This document shows positions 33,542 to 41,747 of a stretch of 64,000 bases of DNA, piece by piece. The position numbers and the translations under genes were made by a program. How positions within the stretch are numbered: position 1 is the stretch's first letter; each line of letters opens with the position of its first letter. The notes under the pieces are model-generated. The model was not told the DNA's origin. It made no database searches and was given only the letters and a program-made list of their open reading frames with translations. The stretch is from Spirosoma fluviale (GTDB taxonomy: Bacteria > Bacteroidota > Bacteroidia > Cytophagales > Spirosomataceae): assembly GCF_900230225.1 (NCBI RefSeq), contig NZ_OCNH01000001.1, forward strand, positions 1,240,001 through 1,304,000, given 5' to 3'.

Positions 33542-34636
33542 TTACTTCTTGCCTTTCTTTGGTTTAGCCTCTTCTTTTTCCTTGTCAGCTTTCTTCGGCT
33601 TATCCTTTTTTTCTTCTTTTTCTGCCTTTGGAGCTTCTTTTGTCTTAGGCCCTTCCGACGACTTCACATCGCCAGCAGGTTCAGCAGGCTGAAGCATTAC
33701 CGAATTGCGGACAAACGAACCCCAGGTCAGGTTATCCTGTCCTTTTTTCACGCGCTGAGCCCGCTCAATGGCCATGTTGGCAGCTGCTTCAACGACCCAT
33801 TCAAAATTCTCCTGACCAACCGAATGGATGTCGGCATCGGGGGCCGGGTTGCAAAAGTCAATGGCAATGGGGATACCATCACGCACGGCAAACTCAACCG
33901 TATTAAAATCGTAGCCCAGACCGTGGTTCAGTTTCAGGACATAGTCGGTCATGGTTTCCAGTAGTTTTTTACCTGCATCGCCGGTTGTTTGCATTTCGGC
34001 TGCGTAGCGGAGGTGGTGCGGATTCCGTGGCTCGTAAGGCATAATACGTACGTCTTTTCCGCCAATGCAGTAACAACGGAAATAGTCCGTAAAGTCAATT
34101 GCTTCCTGATACAACATGACCAGTTGCCCCGTTTCGTCGTAGGCTTTGAACATCTGGTCGGGATTGTCGACTTTATAAACACTCTTCCAGCCACCACCCG
34201 AGTGAGGTTTCATGAAAGCCGGGAAGCCAATGTGGTTGAAAATGCCTTCCCAGTTCATATGCTGCAGGTTACGAAACGAATTGTGATTGGTATCGTCCGG
34301 ACGGTCTTTAGATGGCAGCAGAATCGTTTTCGGAACAGGAACGCCTAACTGAACGGCCAGAGCATTGTTAAAAAACTTCTCGTCGGCACTCCACCAGAAG
34401 GGGTTATTGACAACGGCCGTTCCGGTTAAGGCGGCATTCTTTAAGAAAGCTTTATAAAAGGGTACATCCTGAGAAATCCGGTCTATAATGACGGCATAGT
34501 CGGTCGGTACGCTTTGTTCGACCTGATCAATGCTGACAAACTCAGCCGGAAACTGGCTTTGTTTTTCATTAACCCGGTCTACAAATGCCTGAGGAAACGT
34601 GTTCTCCTGGCCGAATAAAATCCCAATTTTATTCAT
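33542..34636 (-). CDS. ATP-grasp domain protein (RimK-like), with a Lys/Glu-rich tail
   Basis: A 364-residue ATP-grasp ligase. The central domain contains FPAFMKPHSGGGWKSVYKV (lysine and glycine-rich loop, about residues 139-157), LYQEAIDFTDYFRCYCIG (about 174-191), VRIMPYEPRN, and FNTVEFAVRDGIPIAIDFCN (acidic ligands and Asn, about 243-262), as expected for a carboxylate-amine or thiol ligase. The last 45 residues are almost entirely Lys, Glu, Ala, Pro and Asp (KEAPKAEKEEKKDKPKKADK) and probably disordered. It follows the esterase gene at 34865-35569 on the same strand. Substrate unknown. Confidence 0.87.
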   Translation of the reverse strand: MNKIGILFGQENTFPQAFVDRVNEKQSQFPAEFVSIDQVEQSVPTDYAVIIDRISQDVPFYKAFLKNAALTGTAVVNNPFWWSADEKFFNNALAVQLGVPVPKTILLPSKDRPDDTNHNSFRNLQHMNWEGIFNHIGFPAFMKPHSGGGWKSVYKVDNPDQMFKAYDETGQLVMLYQEAIDFTDYFRCYCIGGKDVRIMPYEPRNPHHLRYAAEMQTTGDAGKKLLETMTDYVLKLNHGLGYDFNTVEFAVRDGIPIAIDFCNPAPDADIHSVGQENFEWVVEAAANMAIERAQRVKKGQDNLTWGSFVRNSVMLQPAEPAGDVKSSEGPKTKEAPKAEKEEKKDKPKKADKEKEEAKPKKGKK

Positions 34637-34864
34637 AAGGCTGATAATTAATTAGTTGTATCTGAAAATGAAAATATGCTGTGTTATTTACAGGATAACA
34701 AAGGTTGTTTTTGGTACTCCTGTGCGGGTAAATGTACTAAAAATTATTCCGCTTGCCGACCAGGCCGTGTTTAGGGGCATTGACTAAGCTTACAAGGATT
34801 GTTCTGAACTAACTCATTCTGATTGTAAGATTCAACCTGATAGCTACCATCCATTATTGTAGAT
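34637..34864. other. Gap between ATP-grasp and esterase genes
   Basis: 228 bases without a convincing gene, hairpin or promoter match on either strand. It separates two genes of the same direction, so the ATP-grasp gene may have its own promoter here. Confidence 0.4.
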
Positions 34865-35569
34865 TTAAATCATGCCTAAGTAGCGCGGGAACTGGTCTTT
34901 CCAGACGGGCCAGTCGTGGTTGCCCCAGGGTGTTACATCCAGCTGATGACGAATTCCCTTCTGACGCAGTATGCCTGAAATCTGATAATTCGAGTCTTTG
35001 GTGAAATCGTATTCTGACGTTCCCAGCACAATGTTCATGTTGTAAAACTCATTGTTCTGGGCATTGGGCAGAAAATCGGGCGGGTTATTGAAGTACACGT
35101 TTTCGTCGTAATAATCGCCCAGAAACGAACGAATATTAAACGCGGCTCCCATCGTTATCAAATGGCCTACCTGCTCCGGATGGCGGAAGGCAAAATTCAA
35201 TGCATGGTACCCTCCGAAAGAAGCTCCCGATACGCCAATTTTCTGGACATTGCACTCCCGCTGAATACCCGGAACCAGTTCTTCGTGTAGAAAACGATCG
35301 TACAAAACGTGGTTCCAGATCCGGGTGCCGGGATGCAAGTGTTTGGCATACCAACTATCGCGGTCAATGCTGTCGATACAATACAATTTAACTTTCCCTG
35401 TTTCAACAAACCACCGGGCAGTCTCGGTCAGACCAAAATCTTTGTATTCATAATAATGACCCATTGAGGTTGGAAAAAGAACGACCGGGTAGCCCCAGTT
35501 TCCATAAACCAGCATCTCGATGTCGCGGCCCAGATGGTGCGAATACCACTTACGATAATCTTCCTGCAC
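34865..35569 (-). CDS. Alpha/beta-hydrolase esterase (COG4947-like)
   Basis: A 234-residue cytoplasmic alpha/beta-hydrolase without signal peptide. The nucleophile elbow is GVSGASFGGYHAL (Ser in G-A-S-F-G, about residues 112-124). The acid and base are plausible in LGTSEYDF (Asp, about 178-185) and WGNHDWPVWK (His, about 214-223). The N-terminus YRKWYSHHLGRDIEMLVYG is typical of the COG4947 group of predicted esterases, which often neighbours ATP-grasp and GCS2 ligases. The start is GTG at 35569, since no ATG fits. It is divergent from a second esterase 112 bases away. Confidence 0.85.
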   Translation of the reverse strand: MQEDYRKWYSHHLGRDIEMLVYGNWGYPVVLFPTSMGHYYEYKDFGLTETARWFVETGKVKLYCIDSIDRDSWYAKHLHPGTRIWNHVLYDRFLHEELVPGIQRECNVQKIGVSGASFGGYHALNFAFRHPEQVGHLITMGAAFNIRSFLGDYYDENVYFNNPPDFLPNAQNNEFYNMNIVLGTSEYDFTKDSNYQISGILRQKGIRHQLDVTPWGNHDWPVWKDQFPRYLGMI

Positions 35570-35681
35570 GATTGTATCTATTTGTTGACGATGTTCTAAA
35601 ATCGGATGAAAATAGACGAAATAGCTGGCACCGACAAAAAAAGGGCCTTATTGAGCAGAAAAAACAGCAATTTTGTAGCTT

Positions 35682-36557
35682 GTGATTCTCTTCTTTCTGA
35701 CTTTACTGGCGCTTATGGCTGACAATATACCGGCCCTTAACCGCATCGAACCTCTCACCGTAACGGTTCGGCGCGACGATTCTCTACACTCTGTTCCTCT
35801 CAATCGAACAGTTCACCTAACTATTGTACTTCCGCCTGATTATCAGTCAACAACAAAGGTGTACCCTGTTCTATATCTGAACGATGGTCAGGATTTGCCT
35901 CGTCTGAAGATGCCGACCATTTTGGATTCGCTGTACCATAAAAAAAGTATACAACCCTTTATTCTCATTGCCATTCATGCCGGTGATCGAATCCAGGAGT
36001 ACGGCACCGCAGCACAGGCCGATTATATGAACAGGGGCAGTAAAGCGGGTATATATACCGACTTTGTTCTGACAGAACTGCTGCCTTACGTCAAAAAGTA
36101 TTACCGGGTGAGTACAGAACCGGCACAATCGGTCTTTGCCGGGTTTTCGCTGGGGGGCTTATCGGCTTTCGATATCGTGTTTCATCATCCCGAACGATTT
36201 GGTCGGGCGGGTGTTTTTTCGGGCTCATTCTGGTGGCGCAGTAAAAGCACCGCCGACGGCTATCGGGATGAAACCGACCGGATTATACACGATTTGGTAC
36301 GAAAAGGAAGTTATAACAAAACCCTCAAATTCTGGTTCGAAACCGGCACCGAGGATGAAACCAGCGATCGGAATAACAACGGTATTATTGACGCCATTGA
36401 TGACACAACCGACCTGATTGATGAACTTGTTAAAAAAGGTTATGACCGGAACAACGATATTCGGTATGTGGAAATAACGGGTGGGAAGCACGATCAGGAA
36501 ACTTGGAGTGAAATTATGCCTGATTTTCTCGGCTGGGCATTCCCTCCGCTAAAGTGA
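35682..36557 (+). CDS. Exported alpha/beta-hydrolase (esterase D-like) with a calcium-type loop
   Basis: A 291-residue protein with a signal-like N-terminus (MILFFLTLLALMADNIPA). Start is GTG 35682; ATG 35715 is possible but would remove most of the hydrophobic segment. The enterochelin esterase-like fold has YPVLYLNDGQD (about 61-71) and the elbow FAGFSLGGLSAF (about 149-160), with the catalytic His likely in TGGKHDQETW (about 263-272). A DRNNNGIIDAID segment (about 226-237) has the spacing of an EF-hand/dockerin calcium loop (D1, N3, N5, G6, I8, D12). The next gene is the GH16 glucanase, 26 bases away. Confidence 0.85.
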   Translation: MILFFLTLLALMADNIPALNRIEPLTVTVRRDDSLHSVPLNRTVHLTIVLPPDYQSTTKVYPVLYLNDGQDLPRLKMPTILDSLYHKKSIQPFILIAIHAGDRIQEYGTAAQADYMNRGSKAGIYTDFVLTELLPYVKKYYRVSTEPAQSVFAGFSLGGLSAFDIVFHHPERFGRAGVFSGSFWWRSKSTADGYRDETDRIIHDLVRKGSYNKTLKFWFETGTEDETSDRNNNGIIDAIDDTTDLIDELVKKGYDRNNDIRYVEITGGKHDQETWSEIMPDFLGWAFPPLK

Positions 36558-36583
36558 TAATGAAAAACTAAAGAATCTGCCTT

Positions 36584-37408
36584 ATGAAACCTCTTTTTTT
36601 GGTGAAAATAGTAGCACTGGCAATTGTGCTGGCCTGCAAAAGTCCGGAAGTGCCATTGCCAACAAACTCACCAATCGTTTCGGGAGCCCGTAAACTGGTC
36701 TGGTCAGATGAGTTCGACAAATCGGGGTTGCCCGATTCCACCAAATGGGGGTACGAAGTGGGTGGAAACGGCTGGGGAAATAACGAACTTCAGTTTTACA
36801 CCTCCCGGCGTTCTGAAAATGCCCGTGTCGAAAATGGCAAACTCATTATCGAAGCGCGTAAGGAAGCCTATCAGGGTAAAAGCTACACCTCCGCCCGGTT
36901 ACTGACGAAAAACAAAACGACCTGGACCTACGGCCGAATCGAAGCCATGGCTAAGCTCCCGAAGGGCGTTGGTACGTGGCCTGCCGTTTGGATGCTGGGT
37001 AAAAATATCTCAACAGCGGGCTGGCCCAGAAGTGGCGAAATCGACATAATGGAGCACGTTGGATTCGATGAGGGCGTTATTCATGGAACGGTTCATACCG
37101 AGGCTTACAATCATGCCAAGAAGACGGAGAAAGGAAGTGCCATTACCCTGAACGATGTAACAACTAAGTTTCATTTATACGCCATCGAGTGGACTGCCGA
37201 CAAGATTGATTTTTTCGTTGATGACCAGAAATATTATACCGTCGAAAAATCAGTTTTAGGGAACAGCGAAGCGCAATGGCCGTTTGAACAACCGTTTTTT
37301 CTGATTCTTAACGTAGCCGTTGGCGGTAACTGGGGTGGACAGAAAGGCGTTGACGAGACCATCTGGCCGCAGCGTATGGAAGTTGATTACGTGCGCGTGT
37401 ATCAATAA
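36584..37408 (+). CDS. Glycoside hydrolase family 16 lipoprotein (beta-glucanase type)
   Basis: A 274-residue GH16 enzyme, which cleaves beta-1,3/1,4-glucans (laminarinase or lichenase). The signal ends in a lipobox-like VLACK (Cys at about residue 18), so it should be a lipoprotein. GH16 blocks: LVWSDEFDKSGLPDSTKW (about 36-53), NELQFYT, the catalytic GEIDIMEHVG with nucleophile Glu152 and acid/base Glu157, and the closing NVAVGGNWGG and RMEVDYVRVY. No carbohydrate-binding module is attached. It follows the EF-loop esterase and is probably cotranscribed, which suggests polysaccharide use. Confidence 0.95.
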   Translation: MKPLFLVKIVALAIVLACKSPEVPLPTNSPIVSGARKLVWSDEFDKSGLPDSTKWGYEVGGNGWGNNELQFYTSRRSENARVENGKLIIEARKEAYQGKSYTSARLLTKNKTTWTYGRIEAMAKLPKGVGTWPAVWMLGKNISTAGWPRSGEIDIMEHVGFDEGVIHGTVHTEAYNHAKKTEKGSAITLNDVTTKFHLYAIEWTADKIDFFVDDQKYYTVEKSVLGNSEAQWPFEQPFFLILNVAVGGNWGGQKGVDETIWPQRMEVDYVRVYQ

Positions 37409-37429
37409 AAAAATAGCAGACGCTTCAGC

Positions 37430-37468
37430 AATGGGGTAGCTGGCCGTAAGGTCGGCTACCCCATTTTA
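37430..37468 (+). terminator. Terminator after the GH16 gene
   Basis: ATGGGGTAGC and GCTACCCCAT arms (37431-37440 and 37455-37464), then TTTTAATTT. It follows the GH16 stop by 22 bases. Confidence 0.85.
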
Positions 37469-37567
37469 ATTTATGCCGGTACGTTTATCAATGCGCTGTG
37501 TTTCCGAAGCAGATCAGCTAATCCGGTAAACGGTGTTTCCATTAATGAGCCGGGCCGCGACTAACAG

Positions 37568-37594
37568 CAAGTCCGTTCGATAGTGTCGGACTTG
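37568..37594. repeat. Short hairpin before the small secreted protein gene
   Basis: CAAGTCCG (37568-37575) and CGGACTTG (37587-37594) with an 11-base loop, 31 bases upstream of the GTG start at 37626. The gap 37409-37625 otherwise holds only the GH16 terminator. Confidence 0.5.
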
Positions 37595-37625
37595 TCTAGT
37601 TATTCACACCATAACTTTCCTTTTT

Positions 37626-37988
37626 GTGAACATTAACCTGATTGCCATGCTCGGCCTGACAGTTGGGACTGCTTTTGGGCAGATACCCAGTCCCGTACCT
37701 CCTCCAAGTGGTACATGGAGCGACGTGCATACGGCACAAATTCAAAAACAATTCCGGCAACCTGCTCCACCACCCCAAGGTGGCTTTTGGGTAGTTGAAG
37801 AAAATCGAAAGACCCATGCGCCGATTGTGGTTCATTATTATACCGATCAGCTTGCTAAAATTCAAACGGATACCCTTTACACAAAACGACTAAATCTGAA
37901 ACGGAGAAATAATGTCGAAGGGCTTAATGAACGACTTTCTGATCTACTTAAGCAGGAGCATGGTCAGATCGCTGTGAAAGAGCGCTAA
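37626..37988 (+). CDS. Small secreted protein, function unknown
   Basis: A 120-residue protein with a signal peptide (MNINLIAMLGLTVGTAFGQ), start GTG 37626. The mature part opens with a Pro-rich stretch (IPSPVPPPSG), then FWVVEENRKTHAPIVVHYYT (about 53-72), and ends in a basic helix (LKRRNNVEGLNERLSDLLKQ). No family is recognised. The signal peptide and gene-like composition favour it over the antisense reading. Confidence 0.65.
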   Translation: MNINLIAMLGLTVGTAFGQIPSPVPPPSGTWSDVHTAQIQKQFRQPAPPPQGGFWVVEENRKTHAPIVVHYYTDQLAKIQTDTLYTKRLNLKRRNNVEGLNERLSDLLKQEHGQIAVKER

Positions 37989-38069
37989 ATAGCTGTAAAT
38001 TAAGTATGCATTAAGTATAAAGTCGGTTTTTTGTGTAGTTTGAGGACTCATTCAACTCCCTTCTACACG

Positions 38070-39800
38070 ATGCATCGACTGCTACTTACTCTTTTCGGCT
38101 GTACGTTTTTAGCGAACGTACATGCCCAAGCAACCTTTTCTGTCTCATTTCCCAACGCGCAGAACAAAACGGCGCTGGATGGGCGAGTACTGCTTATCCT
38201 GGCTAAAACCAATAAACCGGAGCCTCGTGAACAGGTAAGCGACGCCGTCGAAACGGCCCAGATTTTCGGGGTCGACGTAAACGGTCTCAAACCAGGCCAG
38301 ATAGCTGTTGTTGATGCGGGCGCTTTCGGTTACCCAAAACGTAGTCTAAAAGACCTGCCATCCGGCGATTATTACGTGCAGGCCGTACTACATAAGTACG
38401 AGACGTTTCAGGTTAAGAACGGTCCGAATGGAACCCGGCGTACCGTCAAGTTACCGATGGACAGGGGAGAGGGACAAAACTGGCGGACAGCCCCTGGTAA
38501 TTTAGTTAGTAAACCACAGAAAATCACTATCAAAACGGGGTCAAGGCAGTCATTTGCCGTGGTTATGAATCAGGTGAACCCACCGCTTGACGAACCGAAA
38601 GACACGAAGTTTATCAAGCATATCAAAATCCAGAGCCAACGCCTGACCGAGTTTTGGGGGCGTCCTATGTATCTTGGCGCTCACATACTCCTGCCCGCCG
38701 GTTTTGACGAACACCCCGAAGCCCGCTACCCAATCTGCATCAATCACGGTCACTTCCCGTCAAATTTCGACGGATTCAGTGAAACGCCCCCACCCGCCAA
38801 CATGGATACCACCGACTATGTTGAGCGGTTCAAAATTCATGGGTATAAGAAAATTGTGGCTCAGGAAGCGTATGATTTCTACAAAAAATGGACGAGTAAG
38901 GACTTCCCGCGGATGTTGATCATCGAAATACAGCACGCCAATCCCTATTATGACGACTCATACGCTGTGAACTCCGAAAACCTTGGCCCCTACGGCGATG
39001 CCATTATGTATGAGTTGCTACCCGAAATAGAAAAGCGTTTTAGAGGAATAGGTCAGGGTTGGGCACGATTTACGTACGGTGGGTCAACGGGTGGCTGGGA
39101 AGCTTTGGCGGCACAGGTTTTTTATCCCGATGAGTTCAATGGTTGTTTTGCCGCCTGCCCGGACCCGATTGCGTTCGATGCGTATACCGTTTTCAACCTC
39201 TACAAAGACAAGAACGCCTATTATGCCGAAGGACCCTTTCGGCGGACACCCCGCCCCGGCCAACGGAATTACCTCGGTCAGGTTAAAGTAACCCTTGAGG
39301 AAACCAACCACCGCGAACTGGCACTGGGTACCCATTCCCGTTCGGGGGACCAGTTCGATATCTGGGAGGCTGTTTATTCACCTGCCGGACCGGACGGTTA
39401 TCCAAAGCGAATCTGGGATAAACTTACCGGCGATATTGATCCAACCGTGGCAACTTATTGGCGAGACCATTACGATTTACTCCATATTCTCCGGCGCGAC
39501 TGGAAAACCTTAGGGCCGAAAGTGACAGGCAAGATTCATATCTACTGCGGTGATATGGACAACTATTACCTCAACAATGCCGTCTATTTGATGGAAGACT
39601 TCCTGAAGAGTGTTCAAAATCCATCTGCCAGCAGTGAAGTAGCCTACGGAGACCGGGCCGAACACTGCTGGAATGGCGATCCAACCCAGCCAAACTACAT
39701 TAGTCGATTGCGATACAATACCCTCTATATCGACAAGATTCTAAAGCGAATCGAAACGTCAGCGCCAAAGGGTGCAGATCTGAAAAGCTGGCGGTACTGA
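38070..39800 (+). CDS. Exported esterase-like protein (large alpha/beta-hydrolase)
   Basis: A 576-residue protein with a signal peptide (MHRLLLTLFGCTFLANVHAQ, start ATG 38070). The first 180 residues are a beta-rich domain with a Bacteroidota-type opening (ATFSVSFPNAQNKTALDG). An enterochelin esterase-like hydrolase follows: RPMYLGAHILLPAGFDEHPE, then the elbow FTYGGSTGGWEAL (Ser near residue 336). A catalytic acid and His are likely in HIYCGDMDNYYL and DRAEHCWNGD near the C-terminus. Substrate unknown; siderophore, sugar ester and acyl-peptide hydrolysis are all possible. It is the third esterase within 5 kb. Confidence 0.8.
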   Translation: MHRLLLTLFGCTFLANVHAQATFSVSFPNAQNKTALDGRVLLILAKTNKPEPREQVSDAVETAQIFGVDVNGLKPGQIAVVDAGAFGYPKRSLKDLPSGDYYVQAVLHKYETFQVKNGPNGTRRTVKLPMDRGEGQNWRTAPGNLVSKPQKITIKTGSRQSFAVVMNQVNPPLDEPKDTKFIKHIKIQSQRLTEFWGRPMYLGAHILLPAGFDEHPEARYPICINHGHFPSNFDGFSETPPPANMDTTDYVERFKIHGYKKIVAQEAYDFYKKWTSKDFPRMLIIEIQHANPYYDDSYAVNSENLGPYGDAIMYELLPEIEKRFRGIGQGWARFTYGGSTGGWEALAAQVFYPDEFNGCFAACPDPIAFDAYTVFNLYKDKNAYYAEGPFRRTPRPGQRNYLGQVKVTLEETNHRELALGTHSRSGDQFDIWEAVYSPAGPDGYPKRIWDKLTGDIDPTVATYWRDHYDLLHILRRDWKTLGPKVTGKIHIYCGDMDNYYLNNAVYLMEDFLKSVQNPSASSEVAYGDRAEHCWNGDPTQPNYISRLRYNTLYIDKILKRIETSAPKGADLKSWRY

Positions 39801-39815
39801 TTTTTATAGGAGCGA

Positions 39816-39870
39816 GGAGTGAGGAGTTGCTGACGCGAGAATACTGCTGGCGTCAGCAACTCCTCACTCC
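39816..39870. repeat. Palindromic element, GGAGTTGCTGACGC family, copy 1
   Basis: Perfect 21-base arms (39816-39836 and 39850-39870) around a 13-base loop, between two convergent genes. The same element in reverse orientation is at 51574-51658, sharing arms and almost the same loop. Its right side, with the GAGTTAAGAGTTAAG run (39871-39891), supplies the end of the acyl-CoA reductase gene. Confidence 0.9.
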
Positions 39871-40916
39871 TAACTCTTAACTCTTAACTCCTTCAAAAAT
39901 TCCATTGTATCGACACCGTCGGCATAGTCGTTTAAGCCGGGGCATTGCGTTTGGCCAAAGGCGACACTGCCAGGGTACCATCCTTGCGCTGAGGCTACAA
40001 CCTGAATCTGGTGAGCATGATTACTGAGCCAGGCCGTAGCATCATCCTGTGTTTTATACGTCTGAAAGTACAAAACAGAAATAGGGGAGACCAGCGCATC
40101 ATTTTCGGTCAGCAGCAAATAACCATTGTCCAGATGCGGTACGGCATTGATCAGATAGATGGACTTATTGTAATCGTAGTTATTCTGGTATTTGTGGTTA
40201 TTGAGGTAAATAGATACCTGTGGCTCCAGTGTACGCAGGAGAGGAGTGAAATCGTAGCCTTCCGGTACCAGAATAGTCGACACATTGCGGCACCCCAGAC
40301 CATAATAGTCAGAAATGTCATGACCAAGTTTCAAAAACTCGTCCTCCGTCTCTTCACCCATCAACAAACCAACCGATGTCCGGTTTTTGCGAATGATATG
40401 AGGCTTTTTGGCAAAGTAATACTCGAAATAACGAGCCGTATTGTTACTTCCTGTTGCGATGTAGGCTTCCGCTGCATTTAAGCGGTCAGCTTCCTCAATC
40501 AACTCATTGAACTTGGGGTTGATCTCCTTTAATTTTTGTATTAAATAGTGGATAAGTGCAAAATCCTGGCTACTTAGTTTAGCCATTAATTTGTGCCCGT
40601 TCATAAGAACGCAAAGCATGTCGTGAAAGCCAACAGCCGGAATGTTTCCAGCCATAACAACGCCTACGGCACGGGAGTAATAAGCAGAATCGGTAGTTGA
40701 GTCAAGATTGTATTGATTTACCCAGGCTGAGAGTTTATCAGCTGTCAGAAACTCATTGGCAATCGCGCTAAGCGCATTTTGGGAGTTTTCGGGCGTGAAC
40801 CAGTTGTTTTTATAATAAGCTTGCTGGATAATTTCAGCAAGTTCGGGTTGTGCATCGGCCGAGCGCAGAAAATCGCCCAGGGCAACGAACGTATGCAGTC
40901 GTTCTGATAAAAGCAT
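39870..40916 (-). CDS. LuxC-like acyl-CoA reductase
   Basis: A 348-residue member of the LuxC/acyl-CoA reductase family (aldehyde-dehydrogenase fold, reducing acyl-CoA to aldehyde). It has AVGVVMAGNIPAVGFHDML (about 83-101), ATGSNNTARYFEYYF (about 154-168), and the probable active Cys in YYGLGCRNVSTILVP (about 207-221). The C-terminal GQTQCPGLNDYADGVDTMEF is typical of the Bacteroidota form; the last ELRVKS residues come from a dispersed repeat. Start ATG 40916 is chosen over one five codons upstream. It is divergent from a ferredoxin gene, a conserved pairing. Confidence 0.88.
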   Translation of the reverse strand: MLLSERLHTFVALGDFLRSADAQPELAEIIQQAYYKNNWFTPENSQNALSAIANEFLTADKLSAWVNQYNLDSTTDSAYYSRAVGVVMAGNIPAVGFHDMLCVLMNGHKLMAKLSSQDFALIHYLIQKLKEINPKFNELIEEADRLNAAEAYIATGSNNTARYFEYYFAKKPHIIRKNRTSVGLLMGEETEDEFLKLGHDISDYYGLGCRNVSTILVPEGYDFTPLLRTLEPQVSIYLNNHKYQNNYDYNKSIYLINAVPHLDNGYLLLTENDALVSPISVLYFQTYKTQDDATAWLSNHAHQIQVVASAQGWYPGSVAFGQTQCPGLNDYADGVDTMEFLKELRVKS

Positions 40917-40968
40917 GAATTGGATAAACAAATGGAATACCCCATCAACTAATGTAATTAAATATTAG

Positions 40969-40999
40969 TTTGGCGACAACCTTTAAATAGTTATATTTG
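40969..40999 (+). promoter_or_regulatory. Bacteroidete sigma-A promoter for the ferredoxin gene
   Basis: TTTG (40969-40972), a 19-base spacer and TATATTTG (40992-40999) are a full match to TTTG-N19-TAnnTTTG. Predicted leader about 45 bases before ATG 41050. Confidence 0.8.
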
Positions 41000-41049
41000 T
41001 TGTTCAATTTACAAGGCTATCATTTTACGTTTATAAATAAATACTGCTC

Positions 41050-41400
41050 ATGGCAATCATGATCACCGATGAGTGCATCAACTGTGGTGCCTGCGAACCC
41101 GAATGCCCCAATACGGCTATCTACGAAGGTGGCGTTGAATGGACCTGGGGAGGTGGAACCGAACTGACCGAAGTTGATTTTGGCGATGGCACGGTTGTGA
41201 GTGGTAAGGCACCGCAATCTCCCGTTTCCAATGAATTCTATTATATAGTATCTGATAAGTGCACTGAGTGCATGGGTTTTCATGAGGAACCCCAATGTGC
41301 TGCTGTTTGTCCGGTGGATTGCTGCGTGCCTGACCCAGAACATGTAGAAGATGAAGAAGTCCTATTAGCCAAGAAAGCATGGCTGCATGCTGAGGCATAG
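41050..41400 (+). CDS. 4Fe-4S dicluster ferredoxin
   Basis: A 116-residue ferredoxin with two cluster motifs: [11 protein letters not shown] (Cys9, 12, 15, 19, followed by Pro) and the longer-spaced second set [20 protein letters not shown] (about residues 76-95). It belongs to the 2[4Fe-4S] type with an insert after the first motif. It carries low-potential electrons. The promoter and terminator enclose it as a single-gene unit. Divergence from the acyl-CoA reductase suggests functional coupling, but the electron partner is not known. Confidence 0.93.
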   Translation: MAIMITDECINCGACEPECPNTAIYEGGVEWTWGGGTELTEVDFGDGTVVSGKAPQSPVSNEFYYIVSDKCTECMGFHEEPQCAAVCPVDCCVPDPEHVEDEEVLLAKKAWLHAEA

Positions 41401-41421
41401 GGAAACAAGTATCTTAGTTTA

Positions 41422-41454
41422 AAAGCCCAATCAGTCCGCTGATTGGGCTTTTTT
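41422..41454 (+). terminator. Rho-independent terminator after ferredoxin
   Basis: AAGCCCAATCAG and CTGATTGGGCTT arms around a 4-base loop, then TTTT, about 22 bases past the stop. Confidence 0.9.
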
Positions 41455-41455
41455 G

Positions 41456-41747
41456 CATTTTAGCCATATTTGTTTAATAAAACAAGTATTATGTATATAA
41501 AAAATAAACTCTTCGATAAGAATAATATTTGGTTTAATTGGCATTAGACAAAATATATTAAAATTATTTATTTTAAGTATTTTCAGGTATTTTAGGCTTA
41601 TATTTTAGTATATTTTTAATAAAATAGACTTATTTCGGAGAAAAATCATAATTATTTTGGGTCATCTATTGCATAGGATAAATTATTCAACAAAATTTGC
41701 TTCATAATAAGACCACAGTAAAGTTTATCTACAACCGAATAAACAGT
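41456..41747. other. Very AT-rich region upstream of the porin-amtB operon
   Basis: Nearly 300 bases with few G or C, made of short TATTTTA and TTTTAAT runs. No gene, no clean TAnnTTTG promoter pair and no sigma-54 TGGC-N8-TTGC site was found by eye. It lies directly before the porin gene and likely holds its control region, perhaps a bent or protein-bound element. Confidence 0.5.

Noticed and set aside
37596-37865. An 89-codon minus-strand frame opposite the small secreted protein
   Set aside because: The plus-strand frame has a clear signal peptide; the minus-strand one has no signal or domain and starts in the middle of the other gene.
40011-40481. A 156-codon plus-strand frame
   Set aside because: Antisense to the acyl-CoA reductase, whose motifs are intact.
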